Shown here: positions 17,825 through 25,430 of the stretch, one piece after another | How positions within the stretch are numbered: position 1 is the first letter of the stretch | Layout of the letters: each line of letters starts with the position of its first letter | NCBI RefSeq assembly: GCF_003028855.1 | Contig: NZ_CP028324.1 | Location: forward strand, 620,001-684,000 | Origin: Pseudoduganella armeniaca | Lineage (GTDB): Bacteria > Pseudomonadota > Gammaproteobacteria > Burkholderiales > Burkholderiaceae_D | Direction of reading: 5' to 3' | DNA: 64,000 nt | Program-made: the position numbers and the translations under genes | Notes under the pieces: model-generated | The model's input: the letters and a program-made list of their open reading frames with translations, nothing else | Database searches by the model: none | Told to the model about the DNA's origin: nothing

Positions 17825-18135
17825 TCCGGCGCGTCCGGCTTGCGCAGCCGGGCCAGCAGAGCCTCGGTCTGTTCGTTCAGCGGCAGGCCGTGGCGCCGCA
17901 GCAGCTGCACGTGCAGCACGAGGTTTTCCAGCACCAGCTTGGCGGCGACGGCCAGCAAGGTCAGGCGACGGTCCTCGTCGCTGAACGATTCCATCGCATC
18001 GGCCATTTCGCACAAGTGCTTGGCGACGATGCCGCGCAGGTCCTGCTCGTCGAACGGCAGGTCGGCGAAATCGATGGGGTCTTCCTGCTCCACTTCCTGC
18101 ATCAGCTGTTCCAGTTCCTGCGGCGTGATCGACAT
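17821..18135 (-). CDS. Conserved hypothetical protein, acidic and helical
   Basis: 104-residue protein from the ATG at 18135, which has a CGGAG ribosome binding site about 9 bases upstream; a longer reading to 18165 lacks one. The sequence begins MSITPQELEQLMQEVEQED, is rich in Glu/Asp and Leu, and is predicted to be almost all helical, without membrane segments or recognised motifs. Its partner genes are convergent (ferredoxin) and divergent (MoaD-like). I do not recognise a function. Confidence 0.7.
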   Translation of the reverse strand: MSITPQELEQLMQEVEQEDPIDFADLPFDEQDLRGIVAKHLCEMADAMESFSDEDRRLTLLAVAAKLVLENLVLHVQLLRRHGLPLNEQTEALLARLRKPDAPD

Positions 18136-18193
18136 CTGTGGCTCCGGTGACGCGTATGTGCGCATTCTAGGCCAAAGCCTGGCGCAACCGCGC

Positions 18194-18199
18194 TAGAAT
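18194..18199 (+). promoter_or_regulatory. Possible -10 element for the MoaD-like/BNR pair
   Basis: TAGAAT 26 bases before the ATG at 18225, in the gap between divergent genes. No good -35 element is visible, so this is only a candidate. Confidence 0.3.
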
Positions 18200-18224
18200 C
18201 GTCCGATCGGCATTGGCGGACCCC

Positions 18225-18494
18225 ATGGCCACGATCGTCTTTACCCAACAGCTGGCGCGCTTCCTGCCCGTCCCGCAACTGGCGACGGCCGCGGCAACCT
18301 TGCGCGCGGCGCTGGACGAGGTGTTCGCCGACAACGCACGCCTGCAGGGTTACGTGCTGGACGACCAGGGCCGGCTGCGCGCGAACGTCGTCATCTTCAT
18401 CGACGGCCGGCGCACGCGCGAGCGCGTGCGGCTGGACGATCCGCTCCGGCCCGATTCCACCGTCCACATCCTGCAAGCCCTTTCCGGAGGCTGA
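18225..18494 (+). CDS. MoaD/ThiS-family ubiquitin-like protein
   Basis: 89-residue beta-grasp protein ending in Gly-Gly, the C-terminus that MoaD and ThiS proteins use for thiocarboxylation or conjugation. The pattern of short strands (MATIVFTQQLARF, LRANVVIFIDGRR, DSTVHILQALSGG) fits the family. The ATG at 18225 is preferred over a TTG at 18213. One base separates it from the next gene, a BNR-repeat protein, so the two are almost certainly one operon. No molybdopterin or thiamine genes are nearby, so its role is probably not classical cofactor synthesis. Confidence 0.85.
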   Translation: MATIVFTQQLARFLPVPQLATAAATLRAALDEVFADNARLQGYVLDDQGRLRANVVIFIDGRRTRERVRLDDPLRPDSTVHILQALSGG

Positions 18495-18495
18495 C

Positions 18496-19593
18496 ATGAC
18501 CGAACGCGCATTGCTGGCGACCCGCAAGGGCCTGTTCGAACTGACCCGCCGCGCCACGGCGTGGGAGCTGGCACCGCCGCATTTTCCCGGCGACCCCGTA
18601 TCGGCCGTGTTGCATGACGCGCGCGACGGCAGCACCTATGCGGCGCTGAACCTGGGCCATTTCGGCGCCAAGCTGCACCGCCGCGACGCCGGCAGCGCCA
18701 CCTGGACGGAAGTGGCGGTGCCCGTCTATCCGCCCAAGCCGGAAGGGCGCGACGACCCGGCCGACTGGTCGCTGCAACTGATCTGGACATTGGCCGCTGG
18801 CGGCCCGGACCAGCCGGGCGTGCTGTGGGCCGGCACCTTGCCGGGCGGCTTGTTTCGCTCGGCCGATAGCGGTGCCAGCTGGCAGCTGGTCGAGGGCCTG
18901 TGGAACGTACCGGAGCGCCCACAATGGTTCGGCGGCGGCTACGACGCGCCCGGCATCCACAGCATCTGCGTCGATCCGCGCGACAGCAACAGCGTGCTGG
19001 TGGCGATTTCCTGTGGCGGGGTGTGGCTGACGGGCGACGGCGGCGCCACCTGGCAGTTGCGCACCAAGGGAATGGCGGCCAATTACATGCCGCCCGAACT
19101 GGCCGAGCAGGGCGCCGTGCAGGACCCGCACCGCATCGTGCGCTGCGCCGCGCAGCCCGACGTGCTGTGGTGCCAGCACCATAGCGGCATCTGGCGCTCC
19201 ACCGACAACGCGGCGTCGTGGCAGGAGATCGCGGCACCATTGTCCACCTTCGGCTTCGCGGTGGCCGTACATCCGCGCGACGGGGCCAGCGCCTGGTTCG
19301 TGCCGGCCGTCGCCGACCAGCAGCGTGTGCCGGTCGATGCCGCGCTGGCGGTCAACCGTACCGGCGACGGCGGCGCCACGTTCGCCACGCTGCGGCAAGG
19401 CCTGCCGCAGCAGCACTGTTACGACTTGGTGTACCGCCACGCGCTGGCGGTGGATGACGACGGCACGACCTTGCTGATGGCGTCGACCACCGGCGGCGCG
19501 TGGCTGTCGGAAGATGGCGGCGCGCGCTGGCAGGAAGTCAGTGCGCACCTGCCGCCGGTTTATGCGGTGGCCTTCGCCGGCACGCCCCAGTAA
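18496..19593 (+). CDS. BNR/sialidase-like beta-propeller protein
   Basis: 365-residue protein with repeated Asp-box-type motifs: SADSGASWQLVEG, TGDGGATWQLRTKG, STDNAASWQEI, TGDGGATFATLRQG and SEDGGARWQEV. These mark a WD40/YVTN-like or sialidase-type beta-propeller. There is no signal peptide, so it is probably cytoplasmic. It is encoded one base after the MoaD-like gene. Known propellers of this type bind proteins or glycans; sialidase activity should not be assumed because the catalytic Arg triad is not evident. The last 34 bases overlap the convergent tetR gene. Confidence 0.8.
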   Translation: MTERALLATRKGLFELTRRATAWELAPPHFPGDPVSAVLHDARDGSTYAALNLGHFGAKLHRRDAGSATWTEVAVPVYPPKPEGRDDPADWSLQLIWTLAAGGPDQPGVLWAGTLPGGLFRSADSGASWQLVEGLWNVPERPQWFGGGYDAPGIHSICVDPRDSNSVLVAISCGGVWLTGDGGATWQLRTKGMAANYMPPELAEQGAVQDPHRIVRCAAQPDVLWCQHHSGIWRSTDNAASWQEIAAPLSTFGFAVAVHPRDGASAWFVPAVADQQRVPVDAALAVNRTGDGGATFATLRQGLPQQHCYDLVYRHALAVDDDGTTLLMASTTGGAWLSEDGGARWQEVSAHLPPVYAVAFAGTPQ

Positions 19594-20192
19594 GCCAGGA
19601 ACATGTCGACGGCGGTCGTGACGACGGCCGCCTGCTGCGCATCGTCCAGCGCCGGCTGGCCCATGGCCACCTGCGGCCAGAACGCGAACGTCTTCAATTG
19701 CCCCTGCAGCAGCGTGGCCATGAAGGCGGGATCGCCCGCCTTCAGTTTGCCGTCCGCCTGCGCCGCGCGCAGGAAGGCCGCCGCCCCTTCCTCCTTCTCG
19801 CTGAGCTTTGCCACCATGCTGTGCGCCCGCGCGGGCGTGTGGATCGCCTCGGCGATGGCGACACGCGCCAGGTCCAGGAAGTACGGGTCGCGCAGCAGCG
19901 CCATCTTGTGCTTCAGCAGGGCCACCAGCTGCTCGCGCAGCGACGTGTCCGCACGGTAGCCGATCGCGTCGGCGGCCGCGCTGCACTGCCACAGCTCCTG
20001 CAGGATCTGGGCGAACAGGTCGTCCTTGCTGGGAAAGTGGTTGTAAACAGTGCGTTTCGAGACGCCGGCCGTGGCCGCGATGCGGTCCATGCTGGTTGCC
20101 TCGAAACCGTTGACGCGGAACTCGGCAATGGCGGCCTGCACGATGTCGGCGCGCTTGCGGTCCGTCAGGCGCTGGGGAGTAGGTTGGGACAT
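19560..20192 (-). CDS. TetR/AcrR-family transcriptional regulator
   Basis: 210-residue regulator with an N-terminal TetR helix-turn-helix at about residues 12-60: ADIVQAAIAEFRVNGFEAT, then MDRIAATAGVSKRTVYNHF. The C-terminal ligand domain resembles the AefR-like group. It is divergent from the MBL-fold hydrolase gene with 81 bases between them, and that gap carries a perfect 15-base palindrome, so it likely represses itself and the hydrolase. The effector is unknown. Confidence 0.88.
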   Translation of the reverse strand: MSQPTPQRLTDRKRADIVQAAIAEFRVNGFEATSMDRIAATAGVSKRTVYNHFPSKDDLFAQILQELWQCSAAADAIGYRADTSLREQLVALLKHKMALLRDPYFLDLARVAIAEAIHTPARAHSMVAKLSEKEEGAAAFLRAAQADGKLKAGDPAFMATLLQGQLKTFAFWPQVAMGQPALDDAQQAAVVTTAVDMFLAYWGVPAKATA

Positions 20193-20235
20193 GCGGATAT
20201 TTTACACCCACCGGTTTACTTTCTCGAAAATTGAA

Positions 20236-20250
20236 ACTACACTGTGTAGT
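20236..20250. promoter_or_regulatory. Palindromic operator candidate for the TetR regulator
   Basis: ACTACACTGTGTAGT is a perfect 15-base palindrome in the tetR-hydrolase divergent gap. A TTGAAA at 20231-20236 could be a -35 element for the hydrolase, with TAATTT at 20252-20257 downstream, so a bound repressor would cover the promoter. A TetR site here is inferred from position and symmetry. Confidence 0.6.
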
Positions 20251-20273
20251 GTAATTTAAACGATGAGGCTTCC

Positions 20274-21272
20274 ATGACGACGACCGCCGCGCACACCTCC
20301 CCGCAGATCCAGGATGGCCGCTTTCGCAATCCGGCGCGCATGCACCGCACCGGCCTGCGCAAGACGCTGGGGATCATGTGGAAAATGCTGACCGACAAGC
20401 CGGCGGACAGCGTGCCGGCGGTCCCGATCCCCGTGCAGGCGCTGAGCCGTGCCCAACTGGAAGCGGCGCCGGCCGACACGGTATTCCGGCTGGGCCATTC
20501 GACGGTGCTGCTGAAGCTGGGTGAGCGGTTCTGGCTGACCGACCCGGTATTCGCCGAGCGGGCGTCGCCGTTCCGCTGGCTGGGCCCGAAGCGCTTCCAC
20601 CAGCCGCCGCTGGCGCTGGAGGAGCTGCCGCCGCTGGCCGGCGTGATCCTGTCGCATGATCATTACGACCACCTGGACCGCGCCGCCGTGCTGGCGCTGG
20701 CCGCCAGGGCCGAGCACTTCGTCGCGCCGCTGGGCGTGGGCGATCTGCTGGTGAAGTGGGGCGTGCCGGCCGCGAAGGTGCATCAGCTGGACTGGTGGCG
20801 CGGCGTGACCCTGGGCGACGTCGAACTGACCTGCACCCCGGCCCAGCATTTCTCGGGCCGCGGCCTGAGCGACGGCAACAGCACGCTGTGGTGTTCGTGG
20901 GTGATCCGGCGCGGCGAGCGCAAGGTGTTCTTCAGCGGGGACTCCGGCTACTTCCGCGGCTTCAAGGCGATCGGCGACAAATATGGCCCGTTCGACCTGA
21001 CGATGGTGGAGACGGGCGCCTACGACCCGCAATGGCCGGACATCCACATGCAGCCCGAGGAAACCATGCAGGCCCATATCGACCTGCGCGGCGCGGTGCT
21101 GATGCCGATCCATAACGGCACGTTCGACCTGGCGTTCCATCCATGGCACGAGCCGTTCGACCGCATCGCCGCGCTGGCGGAGCAACGCGGGCAGCAGCTG
21201 GCCACGCCGGTCATCGGCGCGCCGCTGTCGCTCGCGGCCCCCCAAGCGGGCCAGCAATGGTGGCGCAAATGA
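20274..21272 (+). CDS. MBL-fold metallo-hydrolase, NAPE-PLD/UlaG-like
   Basis: 332-residue metallo-beta-lactamase-fold protein. The metal site motif is LSHDHYDHLD (HxHxDH), with further ligands in FFSGDSGYF and in the His of PIHNGTFDLAFHPW. The first strand pair, HSTVLLKLGERFWLTDPVF, is typical of the group with N-acyl-phosphatidylethanolamine phospholipase D and UlaG lactonase. The substrate cannot be told. There is no signal peptide. It is divergent from tetR and probably controlled by it. Confidence 0.86.
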   Translation: MTTTAAHTSPQIQDGRFRNPARMHRTGLRKTLGIMWKMLTDKPADSVPAVPIPVQALSRAQLEAAPADTVFRLGHSTVLLKLGERFWLTDPVFAERASPFRWLGPKRFHQPPLALEELPPLAGVILSHDHYDHLDRAAVLALAARAEHFVAPLGVGDLLVKWGVPAAKVHQLDWWRGVTLGDVELTCTPAQHFSGRGLSDGNSTLWCSWVIRRGERKVFFSGDSGYFRGFKAIGDKYGPFDLTMVETGAYDPQWPDIHMQPEETMQAHIDLRGAVLMPIHNGTFDLAFHPWHEPFDRIAALAEQRGQQLATPVIGAPLSLAAPQAGQQWWRK

Positions 21273-21275
21273 CAA

Positions 21276-21309
21276 AGGGGTCAGGCACCTGCAAGGTGCC
21301 TGACCCCTC
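21276..21309. terminator. Palindrome between convergent genes, likely bidirectional terminator
   Basis: Fourteen-base arms 21277-21290 and 21295-21308 (GGGGTCAGGCACCT and its complement) around a GCAA loop. It sits 4 bases after the hydrolase stop and 21 bases before the carboxypeptidase stop, so it fits a shared transcription end, although there is no long T-tract. The GGGTCAG core recalls the larger palindromes found after each rRNA operon. Confidence 0.55.
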
Positions 21310-21329
21310 GGGTCTTGCGGCCGACTAGA

Positions 21330-22475
21330 TCACTTCATCCACAACCGCATCGCGTCCCAGGCACGCCCGAAGATCGACGCCTGCTCGACCGATTCCAGTG
21401 CCACGACCGGCAGTTCCAGCATCGGCTTGCCGTCCACGACCATTTTCAGCTTGCCCACGTTGGTGCCTTCGCCCAGCGGCGCGACCAGCGGGTCCTTGCG
21501 TTCCAGGACCGGCTTCATCTTGCCCGCCACGCCCTTCGGCACCGTGACCATCACGTCCTGGCGGAAGCCGATCTTGACGTTGTTCTTTGCACCCTTCCAC
21601 ACCTGTGGCGTGTCGACAGCCTGGCCTTTCGCATACAGCTTGACGGTGTCGAAGTTCTGGAAGCCCCAGTTCAGCAGCTTCTGGCTTTCGGCGGTGCGGG
21701 TCGCATCCGAGTTGGTGCCCATCACCACCGAGATCAGGCGGCGGTCGACGTTGCCGCTGGGGCGGTGCGCCGACGCGACCATGCAATAGCCGGCCGATTC
21801 CGTGTGGCCCGTCTTCATGCCGTCCACGGTCGGGTCGAGCCACAGCAGGCGGTTGCGGTTCTGCTGCGTGATCTTGTTATAGGTGAAGCTCTTGACGGAA
21901 TCGATCTTGTAGAACTGCGGGAAGTCCTGGATCACGTGCTTGGCCAGGATCGACAGGTCGCGCGCCGTGGTGTAGTTGTCGGGGCTCGGCAGGCCGTGCG
22001 GGTTGGCGAACTTCGAGTTCGTCATGCCCATGCGCTGCGCTTCGCGGTTCATCAGCGTGACGAACGTGCCCTCGTCGCCGGCGACCGCTTCGGCCAGCGC
22101 CACGGCGGCGTCATTGCCCGACTGGACCATCAGGCCATGCAGCAAGTCGTTGATCGAGACCGGGACGGCCGGATCGATGAACATCTTCGAGCTGGAGGAA
22201 TCGACCTTCCACGCGCGGGTCGAGACGTTGACCATCTGGTTCAGTTCCAGCTTCTTGTCGCGCAGGGCCATGAAGGTCAGGTAGGCCGTCATGATCTTGG
22301 TCAGCGAGGCCGGCTCGACCCGCATGTTCGGATCCTGCGCGGCGATCACCTGGCCGCTGGTGGCGTCGAGCAGCAGCCAGGACTTGGCGGCGATGGTGGG
22401 CGCGGGGACGGTCTGGGCGGCGGCGGAAGAGAGAATCAGGACGCTGGAAACCAGCGCCGCGAGCAGTTTTTTCAT
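21330..22475 (-). CDS. dacC: D-alanyl-D-alanine carboxypeptidase (PBP5/6 type)
   Basis: Periplasmic serine D,D-carboxypeptidase (peptidase S11) that trims the terminal D-Ala from peptidoglycan pentapeptides. 381 residues from ATG 22475 with a signal peptide ending near SSAAAQT. The three penicillin-binding motifs are present: SLTK (SxxK) near residue 58, SGN and KTGHT. The C-terminal PBP5_C domain ends with a short amphipathic helix (VEQASIFGRAWDAMRLWMK), which would anchor the enzyme to the inner membrane. The symbol dacC is by family; dacA would be as good. Confidence 0.92.
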   Translation of the reverse strand: MKKLLAALVSSVLILSSAAAQTVPAPTIAAKSWLLLDATSGQVIAAQDPNMRVEPASLTKIMTAYLTFMALRDKKLELNQMVNVSTRAWKVDSSSSKMFIDPAVPVSINDLLHGLMVQSGNDAAVALAEAVAGDEGTFVTLMNREAQRMGMTNSKFANPHGLPSPDNYTTARDLSILAKHVIQDFPQFYKIDSVKSFTYNKITQQNRNRLLWLDPTVDGMKTGHTESAGYCMVASAHRPSGNVDRRLISVVMGTNSDATRTAESQKLLNWGFQNFDTVKLYAKGQAVDTPQVWKGAKNNVKIGFRQDVMVTVPKGVAGKMKPVLERKDPLVAPLGEGTNVGKLKMVVDGKPMLELPVVALESVEQASIFGRAWDAMRLWMK

Positions 22476-22520
22476 TGATCTGGAATCGTAAAAGAGGTGC
22501 AAAAAAACGGCGCAAACGAC

Positions 22521-22550
22521 GAAAACGCGCGGCTGTGGCGCCGCGCGGCC
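22521..22550 (-). terminator. Rho-independent terminator after the hydrolase operon
   Basis: Arms CGCGCGGC (22526-22533) and GCCGCGCG (22540-22547); on the minus strand the stem is followed by TTTT. It lies 20 bases past the stop of the alpha/beta hydrolase and before dacC. Confidence 0.6.
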
Positions 22551-22566
22551 GAAACATTATAGGCGC

Positions 22567-23229
22567 TCAGGCCTCCTCGGGGTCGTCCTTTTGCTGCTGC
22601 TTGCCGAGCCAGAGGGCGATCACCCAGTTCTTGATGTGCCCGAGTTTGCGGTGGAAGAAGTGATCCGCGCCGGGGATCACGACGACCGGCACGTCCTGTG
22701 GACGGGCCCAGTCGAACACGGCCTGCACCGGGATCGTGTCGTCGTTTTCGCCGTGGATCAGGATCGTGTCCGGCGGGATGTCGGCCATCTGCCACTTGCC
22801 CGCCGCGCTGCCGACCAGGACCAGGCGCTCGGCCGGCGTGCCACGCGCCGCCAGCCGCTGCGCGACCTGCGACTGCACGTAGGTGCCGAACGAGAAGCCG
22901 GCCAGGGCGACCGGCAGGTCGGGGAATTTCTCCGTCATGTGCGCGTACAGCAGCTCCATGTCGTCGGTTTCGCCGTGGCCGCGGTCGTGCGTGCCCTCCG
23001 ACTGGCCGACGCCGCGAAAATTGATGCGGGCCACCACGTAGTCGAGCGCCACGAAGGCACGCGCCAGCGTCTGCGTCACCTTGTTTTCCATCGTGCCGCC
23101 GTACAGCGGATGCGGATGGGCGACCAGGGCGATGCCGCGCGGCTTCTTGCCGTCCAGCGGCATGTCGATCAGGCCTTCCATCAGGCCCGCGTTGCCCTGC
23201 ATCGTGAAATGCTTGGTGTTCTTGTTCAT
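22567..23229 (-). CDS. Alpha/beta hydrolase
   Basis: 220-residue serine hydrolase with the nucleophile elbow LAGFSFG (GxSxG) and an oxyanion-region HPHPLYGGTMENK that typifies a widespread small alpha/beta hydrolase family sometimes called YqiA/dienelactone hydrolase-like. The Asp and His of the triad are likely in LIHGENDDTIP and PGADHFFH. No signal peptide, hence cytoplasmic. The start ATG shares one base with the stop of the upstream ferredoxin (TGATG), so the pair is co-translated. Substrate unknown. Confidence 0.83.
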   Translation of the reverse strand: MNKNTKHFTMQGNAGLMEGLIDMPLDGKKPRGIALVAHPHPLYGGTMENKVTQTLARAFVALDYVVARINFRGVGQSEGTHDRGHGETDDMELLYAHMTEKFPDLPVALAGFSFGTYVQSQVAQRLAARGTPAERLVLVGSAAGKWQMADIPPDTILIHGENDDTIPVQAVFDWARPQDVPVVVIPGADHFFHRKLGHIKNWVIALWLGKQQQKDDPEEA

Positions 23230-23549
23230 CACTTGATCATCAGCCTTTCCACCGGCTTGCCGTTGACGAGATGGCTGTCGATGATCTCGTCGATGTCGGA
23301 GGTGTCGACGTAGGTGTACCACGTACCTTCCGGGTACACCACCACCACGGGGCCGTGCTCGCATCGGTCCAGGCAGCCGGCCTGGTTGATGCGCACATTG
23401 CCGGCGCCATTGATGTCCAGTTGCTTGCAGCGCTTCTTGGCGTGTTTCTGCGCCTGCTCGGCGCCACGGGGACCGCAGCTCTCGCGGCCATCATCACGGG
23501 TGTTCATGCAGAAGAAGACGTGATGCTTGAAATAGGAAGTGTCGCTCAT
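23229..23549 (-). CDS. Thioredoxin-like [2Fe-2S] ferredoxin
   Basis: 106-residue ferredoxin of the thioredoxin-like fold (Shethna/NuoE-related). The cluster ligands are in HVFFCMNTR with GRESCG, and in GCLDRCEHGP. The start MSDTSYF at 23549 is chosen over an upstream in-frame ATG because homologues begin there. It is the first gene of a two-gene unit with the alpha/beta hydrolase. Likely an electron carrier in the cytoplasm; its redox partner is unknown. Confidence 0.87.
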   Translation of the reverse strand: MSDTSYFKHHVFFCMNTRDDGRESCGPRGAEQAQKHAKKRCKQLDINGAGNVRINQAGCLDRCEHGPVVVVYPEGTWYTYVDTSDIDEIIDSHLVNGKPVERLMIK

Positions 23550-23609
23550 GCTTGCCTCATTGTTGTGGAAGGGCCGGCGCATCGGTGGCGCAGGCGTAAT
23601 CATACCTGC

Positions 23610-24773
23610 TCAGGCGCGATTGAGCTTATGGGAAGGCAGCCACAGAAACCACAGCGCAAAGAAGGGCCACAACAGCGAGAGGAACTGCGCGGCGCCATTG
23701 AAGTTCAGGAATTTGCCCTGCACCCAGGTCTGCATCGTCGCGCTGAAGTAGGGATTCACCGGCGTGCTGTTGACAACCACGATGCTCAGGATCAGCGTGG
23801 CGATGCCGAGCCGGCGCTGGGCGACCTGGGGCGCGAACGCCAGCCCGGCCACCATGATGCCGCCGATCAGGAAACCGCCCTGGGCGCCCGGCGTGATCCA
23901 CACGAAGGCGTTTTCCGGCGCGAACAGCAGGGCCGAGGCGAGCGTCTTGGCCATGATGGCCCCGGCCAGCAGGCCCGCCGCCAGCAGCGCGCGCGGCGCC
24001 GTCCGGCGCATCAGGCACATCAGCGTCAGCGCCGCCCCCACCATGCTGCAGGCCGTGACGATCGTCTCGGACAGCCAGTACTGCTCGACGGTCAGGTCGG
24101 GCTCGGGCCGCACGTAGGCCAGCAGGTCGATGTCCGCCTCCATCAGGCGGCTCAGCCAGTCCGACAGGATGGGCAGTACCTGGCCCTGGCCGAACAGGAA
24201 CGAGGACGGGTAGAGCTGCGCCAACGGCCACAGGGCAAGCAGCACCAGGCCCTGGCTGGCATGCTGGGCGAACCAGCGCTGGCGCAGGCGGTACAGGTGG
24301 CTGGTGTCGAGCAGCTTGCGCGCCGTCAGCACGCCGATCAGTCCCCCCAGCGCGCAGCCGACGCTGTTGGTATAGAAGTCCAGGTTGGACGACACGCGGC
24401 TGGGCAGGTAGGTCTGGATCGCCTCCATCGTGCCGGAGACCAGCATGCCGGCCAGGGCGACCAGCAGGAAGGCCCAGATGCCGCGGATGCGCGGGTGCAG
24501 CGCATACGCGACCAGGGTGCCGAAGGGGATATAGCCGATGACGTTGATGGACGCGTCGAACTTGGTCCAGTAGCGCGGCATCGTCGTATGCTCCAGGAAC
24601 AGCAGCGGCGACAGGCCCTGGTTGTGCCAGCCGGAGAAGGGGAACAGGCTGGCGTATACGATCAGCAGCAGGTAGGCGAGCAGGGTCGCGCGCGCCACCG
24701 GCGAGCCGCGGTGGGCGCGCGCAGGCTCCGGCCCGGCGGCCGCCTGCTGTTCCGGTGCGCCTTCCTCGCTCAT
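23610..24773 (-). CDS. VanZ-family membrane protein
   Basis: 387-residue polytopic membrane protein. The N-terminal part carries the VanZ-like fold: FDASINVIGYIPFGTLVAYA, then a segment around SGTMEAIQTYLPSR and SSNLDFYTNSVGCALGG with the conserved D-x-x-x-N. About nine or ten hydrophobic segments are visible. VanZ-like proteins influence teicoplanin sensitivity in some bacteria, but the biochemical function is unknown. It is the last gene of the Mla-like transporter operon, starting 2 bases after the lipoprotein stop. Confidence 0.82.
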   Translation of the reverse strand: MSEEGAPEQQAAAGPEPARAHRGSPVARATLLAYLLLIVYASLFPFSGWHNQGLSPLLFLEHTTMPRYWTKFDASINVIGYIPFGTLVAYALHPRIRGIWAFLLVALAGMLVSGTMEAIQTYLPSRVSSNLDFYTNSVGCALGGLIGVLTARKLLDTSHLYRLRQRWFAQHASQGLVLLALWPLAQLYPSSFLFGQGQVLPILSDWLSRLMEADIDLLAYVRPEPDLTVEQYWLSETIVTACSMVGAALTLMCLMRRTAPRALLAAGLLAGAIMAKTLASALLFAPENAFVWITPGAQGGFLIGGIMVAGLAFAPQVAQRRLGIATLILSIVVVNSTPVNPYFSATMQTWVQGKFLNFNGAAQFLSLLWPFFALWFLWLPSHKLNRA

Positions 24774-24775
24774 GT

Positions 24776-25417
24776 CTACTGGGCCGGCAGCGTGGCCAGC
24801 CAGGCCAGGATATCGGCGGCGACGGCATCGGACGCGGCTGCCAGCGCACGGGCGCCACCCGGGGCGTCGGCGCTGGCGGCGGGCAGCGTGCGCGCGAACG
24901 TGCGCTGGTCCAGCAGGCGGTGCGAGCGGAACACGGAAGCACGCAAGGTGATCGTCGCGCTGCTTTGCGTCGCGCTGTCGAAGTTCTGCGAGAACTCGTC
25001 CGCCTCCAGGCGCAGCAAGGGTACGCCGCCGCTGGCGTCGGTGGTGGACAGCACCTTGACCCCGCCCTGGGCGATGCGCGTCTTCAGGCGCTGCGACAGC
25101 AGCTGCAACGGCGTGGCGCTCCACTGGTTATAGGCATAGGGGCGCGACTGCTGGGCGTCGGCATACAGCAGGCGGTAGAACATGCGCTGGTTGTCCAGCA
25201 TCGCGGGCCCGGTGACATCGGCCACGACCAGCGCCGGGAATGCGCTGGCGGCGGGTGCCGGCTGGGTGGCGGCCGGCGCGCCAATGGGGCCGAAGTCGTA
25301 GCTGGTCTGGTTCGGGCCCTTGCTGCTGGCGCAGCCGGCGATCAGCGCCGCGCTGGCGATGGCGGCCAGGCGCAGAGATAAGGAATGCGTCAAGGAATAC
25401 GTCAAGGAATGGGTCAT
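24776..25417 (-). CDS. ABC transport auxiliary lipoprotein (PqiC-like)
   Basis: 213-residue lipoprotein with signal peptide and lipobox ALIAGC, Cys at about residue 29. The mature part fits the ABC_trans_aux/DUF330 family that partners MCE transporters (PqiC/YmbA-like), for example the segment YRLLYADAQQSRPYAYNQW. It would sit in the outer membrane or periplasm and help pass lipids. An AAGGA ribosome binding site precedes the ATG. The first 15 residues are a repeat (THSL TYSL THSL) encoded by a 12-base tandem duplication. It is co-transcribed with the MlaD gene. Confidence 0.85.
   Translation of the reverse strand: MTHSLTYSLTHSLSLRLAAIASAALIAGCASSKGPNQTSYDFGPIGAPAATQPAPAASAFPALVVADVTGPAMLDNQRMFYRLLYADAQQSRPYAYNQWSATPLQLLSQRLKTRIAQGGVKVLSTTDASGGVPLLRLEADEFSQNFDSATQSSATITLRASVFRSHRLLDQRTFARTLPAASADAPGGARALAAASDAVAADILAWLATLPAQ
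25380..25415. repeat. 12-base tandem repeat, three copies, in the lipoprotein start
   Basis: Three direct copies of AAGGAATGCGTC with one base change in each of the later two (AAGGAATACGTC, AAGGAATGGGTC). On the coding strand they encode THSL/TYSL/THSL at the start of the signal peptide, and each copy contains an in-frame TTG. Being in multiples of three, copy-number change would keep the frame. Confidence 0.85.
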
Positions 25418-25430
25418 CGGATCGTCCTTG

